Shown: positions 1 through 8,949 of the stretch, in pieces
How the letters are laid out: every line of letters starts with the position of its first letter
How positions within the stretch are numbered: position 1 is the first letter of the stretch
NCBI RefSeq assembly: GCF_000526775.1
Contig: NZ_JAGS01000001.1
Span: forward strand, 868,001 to 932,000
Source: Ruminococcus albus AD2013
GTDB lineage: Bacteria > Bacillota > Clostridia > Oscillospirales > Ruminococcaceae
Length of the DNA: 64,000 bases
Reading direction: 5' to 3'
Notes under the pieces: generated by a model
The model's input: only the letters and a program-made list of their open reading frames with translations
What the model was told of the DNA's origin: nothing
Database searches by the model: none
Translations under genes and position numbers: made by a program

Positions 1-793
1 CCTCGGTATCGAATTCTTCATAGGTGTAAGTCTTCATCTCGCCGTTTGTGAACAGAACACAGATGTCAACATCGTTAAGGTTGTCACGGTATTTTATTCC
101 GTTGCGGACAACGATACCTTCCTCAGAGTTGCCGTAGAAATCGCCGTTAACTGCGAACACCGCATTGTTCTCAGATGCCATATTGAAAATGCTGTCCTTG
201 ATATTCTTACCGTATGTGTCCTTTGCAAGACCTGTTTTCAGTACGTCAACGCTGGTTACATATATATCAGCCGAATAATAAGTTATCTTATCATCGCCGT
301 CGCCGAACCACTTTTTGTCGATATAGATTACTGCGTCATCGCCCTCATAGGTCACAACTCTTTCCGCTTGCACATCAGCATTAAGAACGGATTCTATCAG
401 ATTATTGTCGGCGGTATATTCATCGGTATCGGTGTTATCGTACCAGTTTTCCTTTGTATGTTCATGATGTTCCTTTTTCTTTTTTTCGGGACTGCTGCTT
501 TCTTCGGAAACACTTTCGGTATTGGAACTGTTATCCTGTGAAAGATCATTGTTATCATCTTTGCTATCGCCATCGACAGTGTGTTCTTCCTGTTCGTCAC
601 TATTTTTGCCTGATTTTGGCAGTGCAAAGCTTGTCTTGTTGGCGCTGTCAACTTCAGCAACTACTGTGCCTTTGGTGTTTGCACTGTGGGGCATAACATA
701 ATCAAAAAGCATGAAAGTTCCCACAGCCGCGCAAACAAGCAGCGTATCTGTCAGTATCATTCCCCAGACAGGCATTCTTTTATTTTTGCTCAT
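1..793 (-). CDS. NAGPA-like (phosphodiester glycosidase family) exported protein, C-terminal part beyond window
   Basis: An open frame runs from ATG 793 to the window edge without a stop (264 codons). A hydrophobic segment at residues about 10-30 looks like an uncleaved signal anchor. A Ser/Asp/Glu/Lys-rich linker follows (about 60-125), then a folded domain with NGDFYGN near residue 216 and a following GIVVRNG, which resembles phosphodiester glycosidase (NAGPA/DUF2233) domains linked to exopolysaccharide. Its start overlaps the end of the upstream glycosyltransferase gene by 14 bp, so the two are probably co-translated and share a surface-glycan role. The catalytic end is not visible, so the family call is moderate. 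Confidence 0.7.
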   Translation of the reverse strand, partial: MSKNKRMPVWGMILTDTLLVCAAVGTFMLFDYVMPHSANTKGTVVAEVDSANKTSFALPKSGKNSDEQEEHTVDGDSKDDNNDLSQDNSSNTESVSEESSSPEKKKKEHHEHTKENWYDNTDTDEYTADNNLIESVLNADVQAERVVTYEGDDAVIYIDKKWFGDGDDKITYYSADIYVTSVDVLKTGLAKDTYGKNIKDSIFNMASENNAVFAVNGDFYGNSEEGIVVRNGIKYRDNLNDVDICVLFTNGEMKTYTYEEFDTE

Positions 794-1832
794 CAGTAGT
801 CAGACCTTTCTTTTTAAATACAAAACTGCGCTGTGCTGTCCAGCTGAATAAGAACAGCAGAACTTCAACTATTATTTTTGCAATGTATTCGTTTTTGATA
901 ACGTACTTTACGATAAGATCCAGAAGGAAAGTGTTAACAGCAAGTATCACAGCTGCAAGTGCAAAATATTTCAGCGCCGTTTTATAGATCTTTTCCTTGT
1001 TTTTGAAAACCACCTTTTTGTTCAGCAGAAAATTGAATATCGAGCTGAACACTCTTGCAATCACGTTTGAAAGCTTTATGCTCCCGCTTAATGCGAATAT
1101 CACCGAATATAGAACATAATCAACGCAGAAACTAAGCAGGGAAGAGCATGAGAATTTGAGAATATCTTTATAAATTCTGAATGAATCTTTTATCGGATTG
1201 AAATGTGAGCTCTTGTTTTCATCAAGGTAGACAGTCTCTATGGGGACTTCATAAAAGCCGATACCGTCCCTTGCAGCTTCAAGAAGCATATTCATTTCAT
1301 ACTCGTATCTGTCACCCGAAAGTCCAAGCATAAAATCTGTCAGCCTGTCTGAAAATCCACGCAGACCTGTCTGAGTATCACTGACACCTACACCTGCGGC
1401 GAATTTGAATACGGCTTTTGTCATATTATTTCCGAAACGGCTTCGCAGAGGGATATCACCCTTGAAACGTCTGCATCCCATCACAAGTTTATCGGGATGT
1501 TCTTTCAGTGCATCTGCTATTCTCATGATATCCGCAGGCTTGTGCTGACCGTCAGCATCGGCGGTTATGACAGAGTAATTACCTTCGCAGGTGTTTTTGA
1601 TATAAGTGAAAGCTGTTCTCAGCGCAGCACCTTTTCCGCGATTAACTTCATGTGTCAGGAGGCAAGCTTTATCTTTTATATTGTCAAATATATCCTTTTT
1701 ATCGGAGCTGCTGCCGTCGTCGACAACTATCAGCTTATATGTGTTTTTTGATGATAGTTCATCAATAAGCGCTATCAGCTTTTCATCGGGTTCATAGGCA
1801 GGTATCACGATATATATGCTGTCAATATCCAT
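780..1832 (-). CDS. Glycosyltransferase family 2 fused to a GtrA-type membrane domain
   Basis: 350 aa. The N-terminal GT-A domain has the nucleotide-binding VVDDGSS (about 36-42) and the metal-binding ADADGQH (91-97), as in polyprenyl-phosphate sugar transferases such as DPM1. The C-terminal third (about 228-345) holds four hydrophobic helices ending in an RSFVFK-type motif, typical of GtrA flippase-like proteins. The fusion suggests it makes a lipid-linked sugar and helps present it across the membrane for cell-wall or exopolysaccharide decoration; sugar and lipid are unknown. AGGA lies about 8 nt before ATG 1832. It is followed, with a 14-bp overlap, by the NAGPA-like gene. Confidence 0.85.
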   Translation of the reverse strand: MDIDSIYIVIPAYEPDEKLIALIDELSSKNTYKLIVVDDGSSSDKKDIFDNIKDKACLLTHEVNRGKGAALRTAFTYIKNTCEGNYSVITADADGQHKPADIMRIADALKEHPDKLVMGCRRFKGDIPLRSRFGNNMTKAVFKFAAGVGVSDTQTGLRGFSDRLTDFMLGLSGDRYEYEMNMLLEAARDGIGFYEVPIETVYLDENKSSHFNPIKDSFRIYKDILKFSCSSLLSFCVDYVLYSVIFALSGSIKLSNVIARVFSSIFNFLLNKKVVFKNKEKIYKTALKYFALAAVILAVNTFLLDLIVKYVIKNEYIAKIIVEVLLFLFSWTAQRSFVFKKKGLTTDEQK

Positions 1833-1904
1833 TCTTATCAGTCCTTATTATTTTATATCTATGATCATAGTGTACTATACTGAACTAAAATATACTTAAA
1901 ATTC

Positions 1905-3557
1905 TCAATTGATAAGGCCCGCGATCCCGTCTTCCTTGAATCGCTTTTTATAGTAAGTAAGTTCTTCTGAAATGAGATCATCTATGACCTGCATACCCAG
2001 AAGTTCAACGGGAGCTTTGTCATCCGTAAGGATATTTTCTCCGCCCTCATATCTTTCCATATCCATGTAAATATCTTCCATTAGTTCTTTAAGTTCCGGG
2101 TCAACAAGCTTTTGAGAAGCAGAATAAAGTCTGTCAGGCATACCTGTAAGGTCAGATGCAAAAAGCTCACGGTTAGTGGTATTATCCACCTTTACTGTGT
2201 ACACATTTCCGAAAACCGAAGCGATTGTATCGCATAGGTACTCGTTTATACTGCCTTTTTTGTCAGAATGCATATTCATATTTACAACCATTACTCCCCC
2301 GGGTGCAAGGCTGTTTTTCACCAATGTAAAAAACTCTACCGTAGACATCTGGAAAGGTATGGTGATATCCTGATAAGCATCTACCATGATAACATTGTAT
2401 TTAACAGCTGAACCAGGGGCTTTTCTGTTTGCACCTTTCAGTGAATTGAGAAAAGCTCTTCCGTCGTAGGTCGTCACTTTAATATCTTCATCTAGGTCGA
2501 AATATTTATGTGCGAGATCTGTTATTTTATCATCTATCTCTACGCCCTCAACTTCGATACCAGGGAAATATGCTCTGCACTGTTTGGCATATGTTCCTGT
2601 GCCCATGCCAAGGATAAGCATATTTTTTTTGCTGATATCATCACCATCGCTCATAAGGGGAGCCGCCATTGCCGTATCGTAGTAAAGTCCTGTAAGTCCG
2701 CCGTCTTTCATGTATATGGACTGTATGCCGAAAAGCACGTTAGTGGATAAAGCTGCCTGTTTGTCATCTTCTTTCACCTGAAGATAGTTGTAAACGGATT
2801 CGCCCTCGTAAGTAAGTGATCTTTCCCAGAAAGCAAAACCGAGAACTGTTCCTGTAACGCAAAAAACTATGAAAAGCACTGTGCAGACCGCCATACGGAT
2901 ATATCCGCGTTTGCAGGAAAAGAAATAGACCAGGCCAAGCAAAAGAAGTATGCCTGAAAAAATCAGGAATGTCACAGCTGTGCCGACTGTGGGTATTGTG
3001 ACAAAAGTCGGTGCAAAAGTACCGATGATACTGCCCACTGTGTTGAATGCGCCCAGTGTGCCGACAGTCCTGCCGTTATCTTCAAGACTGTCAGTGGTAT
3101 ATTTTACCAATGACGGAGTTACTGTTCCAAGCAGGAACAGCGGGAATACAAATATCACCATACACGCCAGAAAAGCCGCCCATATCAGAAAATTGGTGCT
3201 TACCGTAACAACAAGCAAAGCTGAAATTCCAAGTATTACCATCTTGCCTATAAATGGTATGGCAGCTATCCATACGGCTGAAAAAAGTATCCTTTTATAT
3301 AGTTTGTCGGGATCAGGGTCTTTATCGGCGCTTTTTCCGCCAAAATAGTTACCCAGTGCCATAGCTATCATGATAGTACCGATTATGATAGTCCATACTA
3401 TCTGTGAAGAACTGAAATAAGGCGCCAGCAGTCTGCTGGCACCAAGTTCTACAGCCATGACTGACATACCCGCAAAAAATTCTGTAAGGTACAGATATAG
3501 TTTGCTTTTCAGAATACCTGCTGTATTTTTATTATTGCTTTTCGATTTATTTTTCAT
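1905..3557 (-). CDS. Membrane protein fused to a spermidine-synthase-like methyltransferase-fold domain
   Basis: 550 aa. The first about 240 residues hold roughly eight hydrophobic helices of the MFS/SpeE-associated type. The C-terminal half has a Rossmann motif LGMGTGTYAKQ followed by an acidic VEGVEIDDKI and a VDAY segment, as in spermidine synthases (PF01564). In this family the MFS-like/SpeE fusion is common in bacteria, but its reaction is mostly unproven; an aminopropyl or related transfer is inferred. GGAG lies upstream of ATG 3557, and a TTGACT-17-TACTAT promoter lies at 3596-3624. It appears monocistronic. Confidence 0.8.
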   Translation of the reverse strand: MKNKSKSNNKNTAGILKSKLYLYLTEFFAGMSVMAVELGASRLLAPYFSSSQIVWTIIIGTIMIAMALGNYFGGKSADKDPDPDKLYKRILFSAVWIAAIPFIGKMVILGISALLVVTVSTNFLIWAAFLACMVIFVFPLFLLGTVTPSLVKYTTDSLEDNGRTVGTLGAFNTVGSIIGTFAPTFVTIPTVGTAVTFLIFSGILLLLGLVYFFSCKRGYIRMAVCTVLFIVFCVTGTVLGFAFWERSLTYEGESVYNYLQVKEDDKQAALSTNVLFGIQSIYMKDGGLTGLYYDTAMAAPLMSDGDDISKKNMLILGMGTGTYAKQCRAYFPGIEVEGVEIDDKITDLAHKYFDLDEDIKVTTYDGRAFLNSLKGANRKAPGSAVKYNVIMVDAYQDITIPFQMSTVEFFTLVKNSLAPGGVMVVNMNMHSDKKGSINEYLCDTIASVFGNVYTVKVDNTTNRELFASDLTGMPDRLYSASQKLVDPELKELMEDIYMDMERYEGGENILTDDKAPVELLGMQVIDDLISEELTYYKKRFKEDGIAGLIN

Positions 3558-3595
3558 AAGTTACACTCCGTAAAAATATATACTGCATACAAAAT

Positions 3596-3624
3596 ATAGT
3601 AACATATTTTTTGCATCAAGTCAA
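3596..3624 (-). promoter_or_regulatory. Sigma-A promoter for the MFS/spermidine-synthase-like gene
   Basis: On the minus strand, -35 TTGACT (3624-3619), a 17-bp spacer and -10 TACTAT (3601-3596) lie about 40 bp before the gene start. Confidence 0.6.
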
Positions 3625-3700
3625 TTGAATTTTTATAAATAAAGTGATGCTCTAAAGGTTTCAGGTGTATGGTATATGTTTTTTCGGCATAATTATCCAC

Positions 3701-3729
3701 TTGAAATCGAAAGTTCCATGTGTTATAAT
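3701..3729 (+). promoter_or_regulatory. Sigma-A promoter for panBCD
   Basis: -35 TTGAAA (3701-3706), a 17-bp spacer and -10 TATAAT (3724-3729) with an extended TGT just before it. It lies downstream of upstream in-frame ATGs, which supports the short panB start. Confidence 0.75.
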
Positions 3730-3810
3730 ATTAGATGCAGGCTTTTTCCTGTTGATGTATCTTATCTGTGTATGCGGAAAGGTAACATAATTATAAGGAG
3801 ATATATGCTT

Positions 3811-4650
3811 ATGAAAAACACAGTTTCAACCCTACTTAAGCAGAAGCAATCGGGAGAAAAGATCACGATGCTTACTGCTTATGACTACACTACTGCACGT
3901 ATAATGGATGAGTGCGGTGTAAACTCCATACTGGTCGGAGATTCACTCGGCATGGTGATGCTTGGTTATGAGAATACTCTACCTGTTACTATGGAGGATA
4001 TGATACACCATACCCGAGCCGTGGCAAGAGGAGCAAATAATGCATTTATTGTTGCTGATATGCCATTTATGTCATATCAGGCAAGCGTCAGGGAGGCTGT
4101 CCTCAATGCGGGCAGACTTATCAAGGAAGGTGGCGCTAATGCTGTAAAGCTCGAAGGCGGTGCTGAGGTCTGCGAGCAGATAAGAGCTATCGTAAATGCT
4201 TCTATACCCGTTGTTGCTCATCTGGGACTAACACCGCAGTCTGTCAATGTTTTCGGTGGATTCAAGGTGCAGGGCAAAAGTGCAGATAAAGCAAAGAAGC
4301 TCATTGATGATGCACTGATGATACAAGAGGCGGGTGCTTGTGCGGTAACGCTTGAAGGTATCCCCGCAAAGCTGGCTGAGATAATAACCAAAAAGCTGTT
4401 TATCCCGACTATCGGTATCGGTGCGGGCAACGGCTGTGACGGTCAGGTTCTTGTATATCAGGATATGCTGGGACTGACTGTCGGTCATACTCCGAAATTT
4501 GCAAAACGCTTTGCTGATATAGGCGAGCTTATGCGCAAAGGCATAACGGACTATATCACCGAGGTAAAGAATGGTACATTCCCCTCAGAGGAACATACTT
4601 ATTCGATAGATGAAGATGTGATAAATGAAATAGTAAAGGAGTATGAGTGA
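3811..4650 (+). CDS. panB: 3-methyl-2-oxobutanoate hydroxymethyltransferase (pantothenate synthesis)
   Basis: Transfers a one-carbon unit from methylene-THF to alpha-ketoisovalerate to give ketopantoate (EC 2.1.2.11), a cytosolic enzyme. From ATG 3811 it is 279 aa, near the family length. Metal and substrate residues are visible: GDSLG with Asp44, ADMPF with Asp83, and KLEGG with Lys113/Glu115. AAGGAG at 3795-3800 is 10 nt from ATG 3811 and only 4 nt from ATG 3805; 3811 gives the usual MKxT-type N terminus. Any start before about 3736 lies upstream of the promoter. It is first in panB-panC-panD. Confidence 0.95.
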   Translation: MKNTVSTLLKQKQSGEKITMLTAYDYTTARIMDECGVNSILVGDSLGMVMLGYENTLPVTMEDMIHHTRAVARGANNAFIVADMPFMSYQASVREAVLNAGRLIKEGGANAVKLEGGAEVCEQIRAIVNASIPVVAHLGLTPQSVNVFGGFKVQGKSADKAKKLIDDALMIQEAGACAVTLEGIPAKLAEIITKKLFIPTIGIGAGNGCDGQVLVYQDMLGLTVGHTPKFAKRFADIGELMRKGITDYITEVKNGTFPSEEHTYSIDEDVINEIVKEYE

Positions 4651-4651
4651 T

Positions 4652-5500
4652 ATGAAGATAGTCAAGACAATAGATGAAGTACGCAGACAGGTAAAGGAAT
4701 GGAAGTCACAGGGACTGAGTGTTGGACTTGTACCTACTATGGGATATCTCCATGAGGGTCATGCAAGCCTTATAGATGCTTCTCACCGCGATAATGACAG
4801 GACAGTAGTATCCGATTTTGTCAATCCTATGCAGTTCGGACCGACCGAAGATCTTGAAAGTTATCCCCGCGATATTGAACGCGATGCGGCGCTGGTTGAA
4901 GAACACGGCGGTGATATAATATTCAACCCCGAACCAAGTGAGATGTATCATGAAGGATTTTCTTCCTTTGTGGATATGGATGTGCTGACAAAGGAACTCT
5001 GTGGACTCAGCCGACCTGTACATTTCAGGGGAGTATGCACCGTAGTATCAAAGCTTTTCAATATAGTTCAGCCCGATAAAGCATATTTTGGGAAAAAGGA
5101 TGCTCAGCAGCTGGCAGTTATAAAGCATATGGTCGATGACCTGAATATGGATATTGAGATAATCGGCTGCCCCATAGTGCGAGAGGAAGATGGTCTGGCA
5201 AAAAGTTCTCGCAACACCTATCTCAATGATAAGGAAAGAAAAGCTGCGCTGGTTCTTTCTCAGGCGATAAATATTGGCATGGATATGGTCAGAAACGGTG
5301 AGACCGAATGCAGTAAGATAACCGATGCGATGAAAGAGCATATCAACGCTGAACCACTTGCAAAGATCGACTATGTTAAGATAGTTGATCTTGCAACTAT
5401 GCAGCAGATACCTGTCATTGACCGTCCCGCGCTTTGTGCCATAGCGGTATTTATCGGCAGCACCCGCCTTATAGATAACTTCTTTACCGAAGATATTTAA
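4652..5500 (+). CDS. panC: Pantothenate synthetase
   Basis: ATP-dependent ligation of pantoate and beta-alanine (EC 6.3.2.1). 282 aa. It has the nucleotidyl-transferase HIGH motif as PTMGYLHEGH (28-37), the KAYFGKKDAQQL segment and a KSSRN motif (the KMSKS equivalent). GGAG at 4638-4641 is 10 nt from ATG 4652 but 1 nt from ATG 4643, so 4652 is preferred. That start follows the panB stop by 1 bp, so the two genes are translationally coupled. panD, which supplies beta-alanine, lies directly downstream. Confidence 0.95.
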   Translation: MKIVKTIDEVRRQVKEWKSQGLSVGLVPTMGYLHEGHASLIDASHRDNDRTVVSDFVNPMQFGPTEDLESYPRDIERDAALVEEHGGDIIFNPEPSEMYHEGFSSFVDMDVLTKELCGLSRPVHFRGVCTVVSKLFNIVQPDKAYFGKKDAQQLAVIKHMVDDLNMDIEIIGCPIVREEDGLAKSSRNTYLNDKERKAALVLSQAINIGMDMVRNGETECSKITDAMKEHINAEPLAKIDYVKIVDLATMQQIPVIDRPALCAIAVFIGSTRLIDNFFTEDI

Positions 5501-5510
5501 GGAGGGCATA

Positions 5511-5909
5511 ATGAAACTATCTATACTAAAAAGCAAGATACACCGCGCTGTTATCACTCAGGCTGAACTCAACTATGTTGGAAGTGTCACCATTGACGAG
5601 GATCTGATAGATGCGGCAGGTCTTTATGAATATGAACACGTACATATCGTTAATGTAAACAGCGGAAGCCGCATTGAAACATATGTCATTGCAGGTGAAC
5701 GCGGCAGCGGTATGATATGTCTTAACGGTGCAGCTGCAAGGGCAGGTCAGGCAGGCGACCCTGTTATCATCATGTCATACGCCGATATGACCCCCGAGGA
5801 GTTAAAAAACTTTGCACCGAAAGTTGTATTCGTTGATGATAAAAATAAGGCAGTACGTATTGCAAGCTACGAAAAACACGGTGAGCTGAGCGGATGCCTC
5901 ATCCCTTGA
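5511..5909 (+). CDS. panD: Aspartate 1-decarboxylase, pyruvoyl-dependent proenzyme
   Basis: Converts aspartate to beta-alanine for PanC. 132 aa. The self-cleavage site YVGSVTI is intact at Gly24-Ser25, so Ser25 would form the pyruvoyl group. Lys9 and the NGAAAR segment match the family. AAGGAGG lies 6-7 nt before ATG 5511. It is the last gene of panBCD and is followed by a strong terminator. Confidence 0.95.
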   Translation: MKLSILKSKIHRAVITQAELNYVGSVTIDEDLIDAAGLYEYEHVHIVNVNSGSRIETYVIAGERGSGMICLNGAAARAGQAGDPVIIMSYADMTPEELKNFAPKVVFVDDKNKAVRIASYEKHGELSGCLIP

Positions 5910-5949
5910 TCGTGTAAATACGAGTTCTAAAATACTAAATATGTTACAG

Positions 5950-5998
5950 ACCGCAGGATGAACTATCTGAGTAGAGTTTATTCTGCGGTTGTTTTTTT
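5950..5998 (+). terminator. Intrinsic terminator after panD
   Basis: The stem CCGCAGGATGAAC (from 5951) pairs with GTTTATTCTGCGG (to 5987) with G-U pairs, and is followed by TTGTTTTTTT. Confidence 0.8.
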
Positions 5999-6179
5999 AA
6001 GCTTATGTATCTATATACAAAAAAGGTAATACAAGCACGGGAGTATGCACCGCTAGTATTTTCACAGTATGTTAAAGTGCGGTGTAACTCGGAAAACACT
6101 ATCAACATCTTATAATGCTTATTTATGCAAAATCTATAAATTCAAGAGATTCTTTTTAGTCCTTTTCTGAAAATCAACA

Positions 6180-6208
6180 TTGCTATTTTTTGGATTATAT
6201 GTTATACT
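6180..6208 (+). promoter_or_regulatory. Sigma-A promoter for the HD-folP-folBK-dfrA operon
   Basis: -35 TTGCTA (6180-6185), a 17-bp spacer and -10 TATACT (6203-6208). The first ATG (6229) is only about 14 nt past the expected transcript start. Confidence 0.6.
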
Positions 6209-6228
6209 GATAAGGTATAAATCTATTT

Positions 6229-6732
6229 ATGGGACTGGTCAATAAAATGAAACTTGAATATGCCAACCGCATACTTAAAAATGAATATTATCAGGATCAG
6301 CTTCACAAGCTGTATGAGCTTGAAAAAGACAGGATCTTCTGTCGTCATAATATGGAGCATTTTCTCAATGTTGCACGGATAGCGATGATACTTTGCGGAC
6401 AGAAAAAAATTGAGCTCTCCACTGATATCATCTATTCGGCCGCACTTCTTCACGATATCGGCAGAGTGCAGGAGTATACCGAGGGCATCGACCATGATGT
6501 TGCAAGTCAGGTGACAGCTGAGGAGATACTTGATAGTATAGAATGTCCGCGGAAAATGCGCGAGAAGATCATCAGTCTCATTGCAGCACACCGTAAAAAC
6601 GAATTGGATCTCGACACACCTGAAGCTATATTCTATAAGGCTGATAAGTTGTCACGGAATTGCTTTGAATGTGAAGCAAGGGCGCAGTGCAAATGGAAGA
6701 AAGAAAAAATGAATTTAGAAATAGAGGTATAA
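6229..6732 (+). CDS. HD-domain phosphohydrolase heading the folate operon
   Basis: 167 aa. HD-superfamily metal ligands are visible: RHNMEH (about 39-44), ALLHDIGR (about 71-78) with the HD pair, a later DHDV, and AAHRKN. Such proteins hydrolyse phosphate esters or nucleotides. Its position two bases before folP suggests a role in pterin or nucleotide metabolism, which is inference. The start is uncertain: neither ATG 6229 nor ATG 6247 has a good Shine-Dalgarno, and 6247 (MKLEYAN) is an equal candidate. The C terminus has a C-x4-C-like cysteine pair (NCFECEARAQCKW). Confidence 0.8.
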   Translation: MGLVNKMKLEYANRILKNEYYQDQLHKLYELEKDRIFCRHNMEHFLNVARIAMILCGQKKIELSTDIIYSAALLHDIGRVQEYTEGIDHDVASQVTAEEILDSIECPRKMREKIISLIAAHRKNELDLDTPEAIFYKADKLSRNCFECEARAQCKWKKEKMNLEIEV

Positions 6733-6734
6733 TA

Positions 6735-7559
6735 ATGAAAATTGGCAGCAGAGAATTTGATACGGCAAACGAATGCTATATTATGGGCATTCTAAATGTG
6801 ACACCTGATTCGTTCTCGGACGGAGGTAAATTCAATAACATAGACAGTGCCCTTTCTCATGCAGAGGCAATGATATCAGAGGGTGCTGATATTATTGACG
6901 TTGGCGGAGAATCCACAAGACCGGGATTTGTGCGTATCAGCGATGAGGAAGAGATAAGCAGGATCGTACCAGTGATCGAAGCATTAAAGTCGCGATTTGA
7001 TGTTCCTGTCTCGATCGATACATATAAATATAAAGTCGCATCTGCTGCCGCTGAAGCCGGAGCAGATCTTATAAATGATATTTACGGGCTTAAATACGAC
7101 AATGGCGAAATGGCGGATCTTATAGCAAAAACTGGTCTTCCGTGCTGTCTTATGCACAACAGGAATGATATGGACTATGACAGCTTTATGGATGATCTTA
7201 TAAGCGATATGCGTGGATCTGTTGATATCGCTAAGAAAGCAGGAATCACCGATGATTCCATAATTCTTGACCCGGGTGTTGGATTTGCAAAGTCTTTGGA
7301 AAACAATCTTGAAGCTATAGATCGCCTGGATATGCTTAAAAATGAACTGGGATATCCCGTGTTGCTCGGAACATCCAGAAAATCAGTTATAGGGCTTACA
7401 CTTGATCTTCCAAGCGATCAGCGTGTTGAGGGAACTTTAGCGACAACTGTTGTAGGAGTTATGCGCGGTGCCGCATTTGTTCGTGTTCATGACGTCAGGG
7501 AGAATTTCAGAGCAGTTAAAATGACACAGGCGATAATGAGAGGTTACAAGCGTGGATAA
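6735..7559 (+). CDS. folP: Dihydropteroate synthase
   Basis: Condenses 6-hydroxymethyl-dihydropterin pyrophosphate with p-aminobenzoate (EC 2.5.1.15). 274 aa TIM barrel. Signature loops are present: ILNVTPDSFSDGG, DVGGESTRPG, SIDTYK, DPGVGFAKS and GTSRKS, covering the pterin and pABA sites. AGAGGT precedes ATG 6735, and the earlier in-frame ATG lies inside the HD gene. Its 3' end overlaps folBK by 8 bp. Confidence 0.95.
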   Translation: MKIGSREFDTANECYIMGILNVTPDSFSDGGKFNNIDSALSHAEAMISEGADIIDVGGESTRPGFVRISDEEEISRIVPVIEALKSRFDVPVSIDTYKYKVASAAAEAGADLINDIYGLKYDNGEMADLIAKTGLPCCLMHNRNDMDYDSFMDDLISDMRGSVDIAKKAGITDDSIILDPGVGFAKSLENNLEAIDRLDMLKNELGYPVLLGTSRKSVIGLTLDLPSDQRVEGTLATTVVGVMRGAAFVRVHDVRENFRAVKMTQAIMRGYKRG

Positions 7560-8370
7560 GATATGTATTGAGGAACTGAGAATATTTGCACATCACGGAG
7601 TTTTTGAGCATGAAAATCTAAATGGTCAGAATTTCTATATCAATGCTGAACTGTATGTGGATACTGAAAATGCGGGAATAAATGATGACCTTGACCGTTC
7701 CGTGGATTATAGTAAGGTGTGTAAACTGCTTGAAAAAGTGATGACGGAGAATACGTTCAAACTGATAGAAACTGCCGCGCAGAAAGCCGCTGAAGCTATT
7801 CTATTGGAATATCCCATTGTCGGAGCAGTGGATATGGAAGTACGCAAGCCCGAGGCTCCAATAGAAATGGATTTCAACTCAGTATCAGTTAAGATACACA
7901 GGGGCTGGCACAGAGTTTTGCTCTCTCTTGGTTCAAATATGGGTGACAGCAGGGGATACCTGGAAAAAGCATTTGAAAAACTGCGTGAAAGCCATTATAT
8001 ACGCAATTTGAAATGCTCGGATCTTATTATTACAAAACCATACGGTTATACAGAACAGGATGATTTTGTTAATGGTGCAGTTATATGTGAGACAATGCTC
8101 AGCCCTCATGGGCTACTTGAATTCACCCAATCATTAGAAAATGCTGCTGACCGCCGGCGAGAGATACACTGGGGTCCGCGTACGCTTGATGTTGATATAG
8201 TGTTCTATGATGATGAGGTGCTTTCACATCCTGATCTAATAATTCCGCATCCAGATATGCACAACCGTGAATTCGTACTTGTTCCTGCTAATGAGATAAC
8301 TCCATACTACCGTCATCCTATCTTTGGCAAGACAGTATCTCAGCTTCTTGACGAGCTGAAAAAGCAATGA
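7552..8370 (+). CDS. folBK: Bifunctional dihydroneopterin aldolase / HPPK
   Basis: 272 aa fusion of two consecutive folate steps. FolB occupies about 1-118 (HHGVFEHE near the N terminus; the second-site segment KPEAPI). FolK occupies about 120-272 (LSLGSNMGD, then HWGPRTLDVDIVFYDD and IPHPDMHNREFV, the ATP and pterin residues). The start is a GTG at 7552, set by GAGAGG 8 nt upstream; no ATG fits. It overlaps folP by 8 bp and dfrA by 4 bp (ATGA). FolB-FolK fusions are known in several Firmicutes and other bacteria. Confidence 0.93.
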   Translation: MDKICIEELRIFAHHGVFEHENLNGQNFYINAELYVDTENAGINDDLDRSVDYSKVCKLLEKVMTENTFKLIETAAQKAAEAILLEYPIVGAVDMEVRKPEAPIEMDFNSVSVKIHRGWHRVLLSLGSNMGDSRGYLEKAFEKLRESHYIRNLKCSDLIITKPYGYTEQDDFVNGAVICETMLSPHGLLEFTQSLENAADRRREIHWGPRTLDVDIVFYDDEVLSHPDLIIPHPDMHNREFVLVPANEITPYYRHPIFGKTVSQLLDELKKQ

Positions 8371-8876
8371 TATGCATTATCGCGGCTGTAGCCGCTAACG
8401 GTGTCATCGGCTCAAAGGGTGGTATCCCTTGGGATATACCTGAGGACAGACAATATTTCAGGAATATCACTGAAGGCGGTGCGGTAATAATGGGCAGACG
8501 TACTTATGAGAGTATCGGAAGACCGCTGCCCAATAGATACAATATTGTGGTTTCAGCAAGTGCTGACTATACAGGCAAGTTGCTAATGACAGTCCCGAAC
8601 CTTGATGAAGCTTTTAAAAAAGCAAAAAGGTACATCCGTCATAAAAGGGAAGGGGATATATTCCTGTGCGGAGGAGCAGAGATATATCGTCAAGGGCTTA
8701 GATATGCGGATAAATTGTATCTGACCGAGCTTTATGATGAATATGAAGGCGATGTATATTTTCCGGAGTTCAGCCGTAATGAATTCAAATGTGTGAGCTG
8801 TGATGAACGTCTAGAACTAGGACTTAGATTTTGTGTTTATGAACGTTTAAACGATAATTACACAGAGGTTTATTGA
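8367..8876 (+). CDS. dfrA: Dihydrofolate reductase
   Basis: NADPH-dependent reduction of dihydrofolate (EC 1.5.1.3). 169 aa, a usual chromosomal length. Motifs: AVAANGVIGSKGGIPWDIPED with the active-site acid, MGRRTYESIGRPLPNR (NADPH), and FLCGGAEIYRQ. The start codon overlaps the folBK stop. This is the last gene of the folate operon, before a UUCG-loop terminator. This looks like the housekeeping copy; nothing suggests a mobile trimethoprim-resistance origin. Confidence 0.95.
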   Translation: MICIIAAVAANGVIGSKGGIPWDIPEDRQYFRNITEGGAVIMGRRTYESIGRPLPNRYNIVVSASADYTGKLLMTVPNLDEAFKKAKRYIRHKREGDIFLCGGAEIYRQGLRYADKLYLTELYDEYEGDVYFPEFSRNEFKCVSCDERLELGLRFCVYERLNDNYTEVY

Positions 8877-8924
8877 ACTAAACCATTATGTATAATTAAT
8901 CCATATTAAATATAGTTTATTTAA

Positions 8925-8949
8925 ACGTCTCTTTCGAGAGGCGTTTTTT
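8925..8949 (+). terminator. Intrinsic terminator after dfrA
   Basis: ACGTCTCT - TTCG - AGAGGCGT stem-loop with a UUCG tetraloop followed by TTTTTT. Confidence 0.85.

Larger units (their letters stand above)
5910..6228 (+). other. Intergenic region between panD and the folate operon
   Basis: Holds the panD terminator (5950-5998), an inverted repeat at 6041-6090 (GAGT plus CACCGC pairing with GCGGTG plus ACTC across a 25-nt loop) and the promoter at 6180-6208. The hairpin has no U-run and lies before the promoter, so its role is unknown. No gene was seen. Confidence 0.5.

Noticed and set aside
5048..5557. 169-codon minus-strand frame opposite panC/panD
   Set aside because: Shadow of two well-identified genes, no ribosome site or family pattern.
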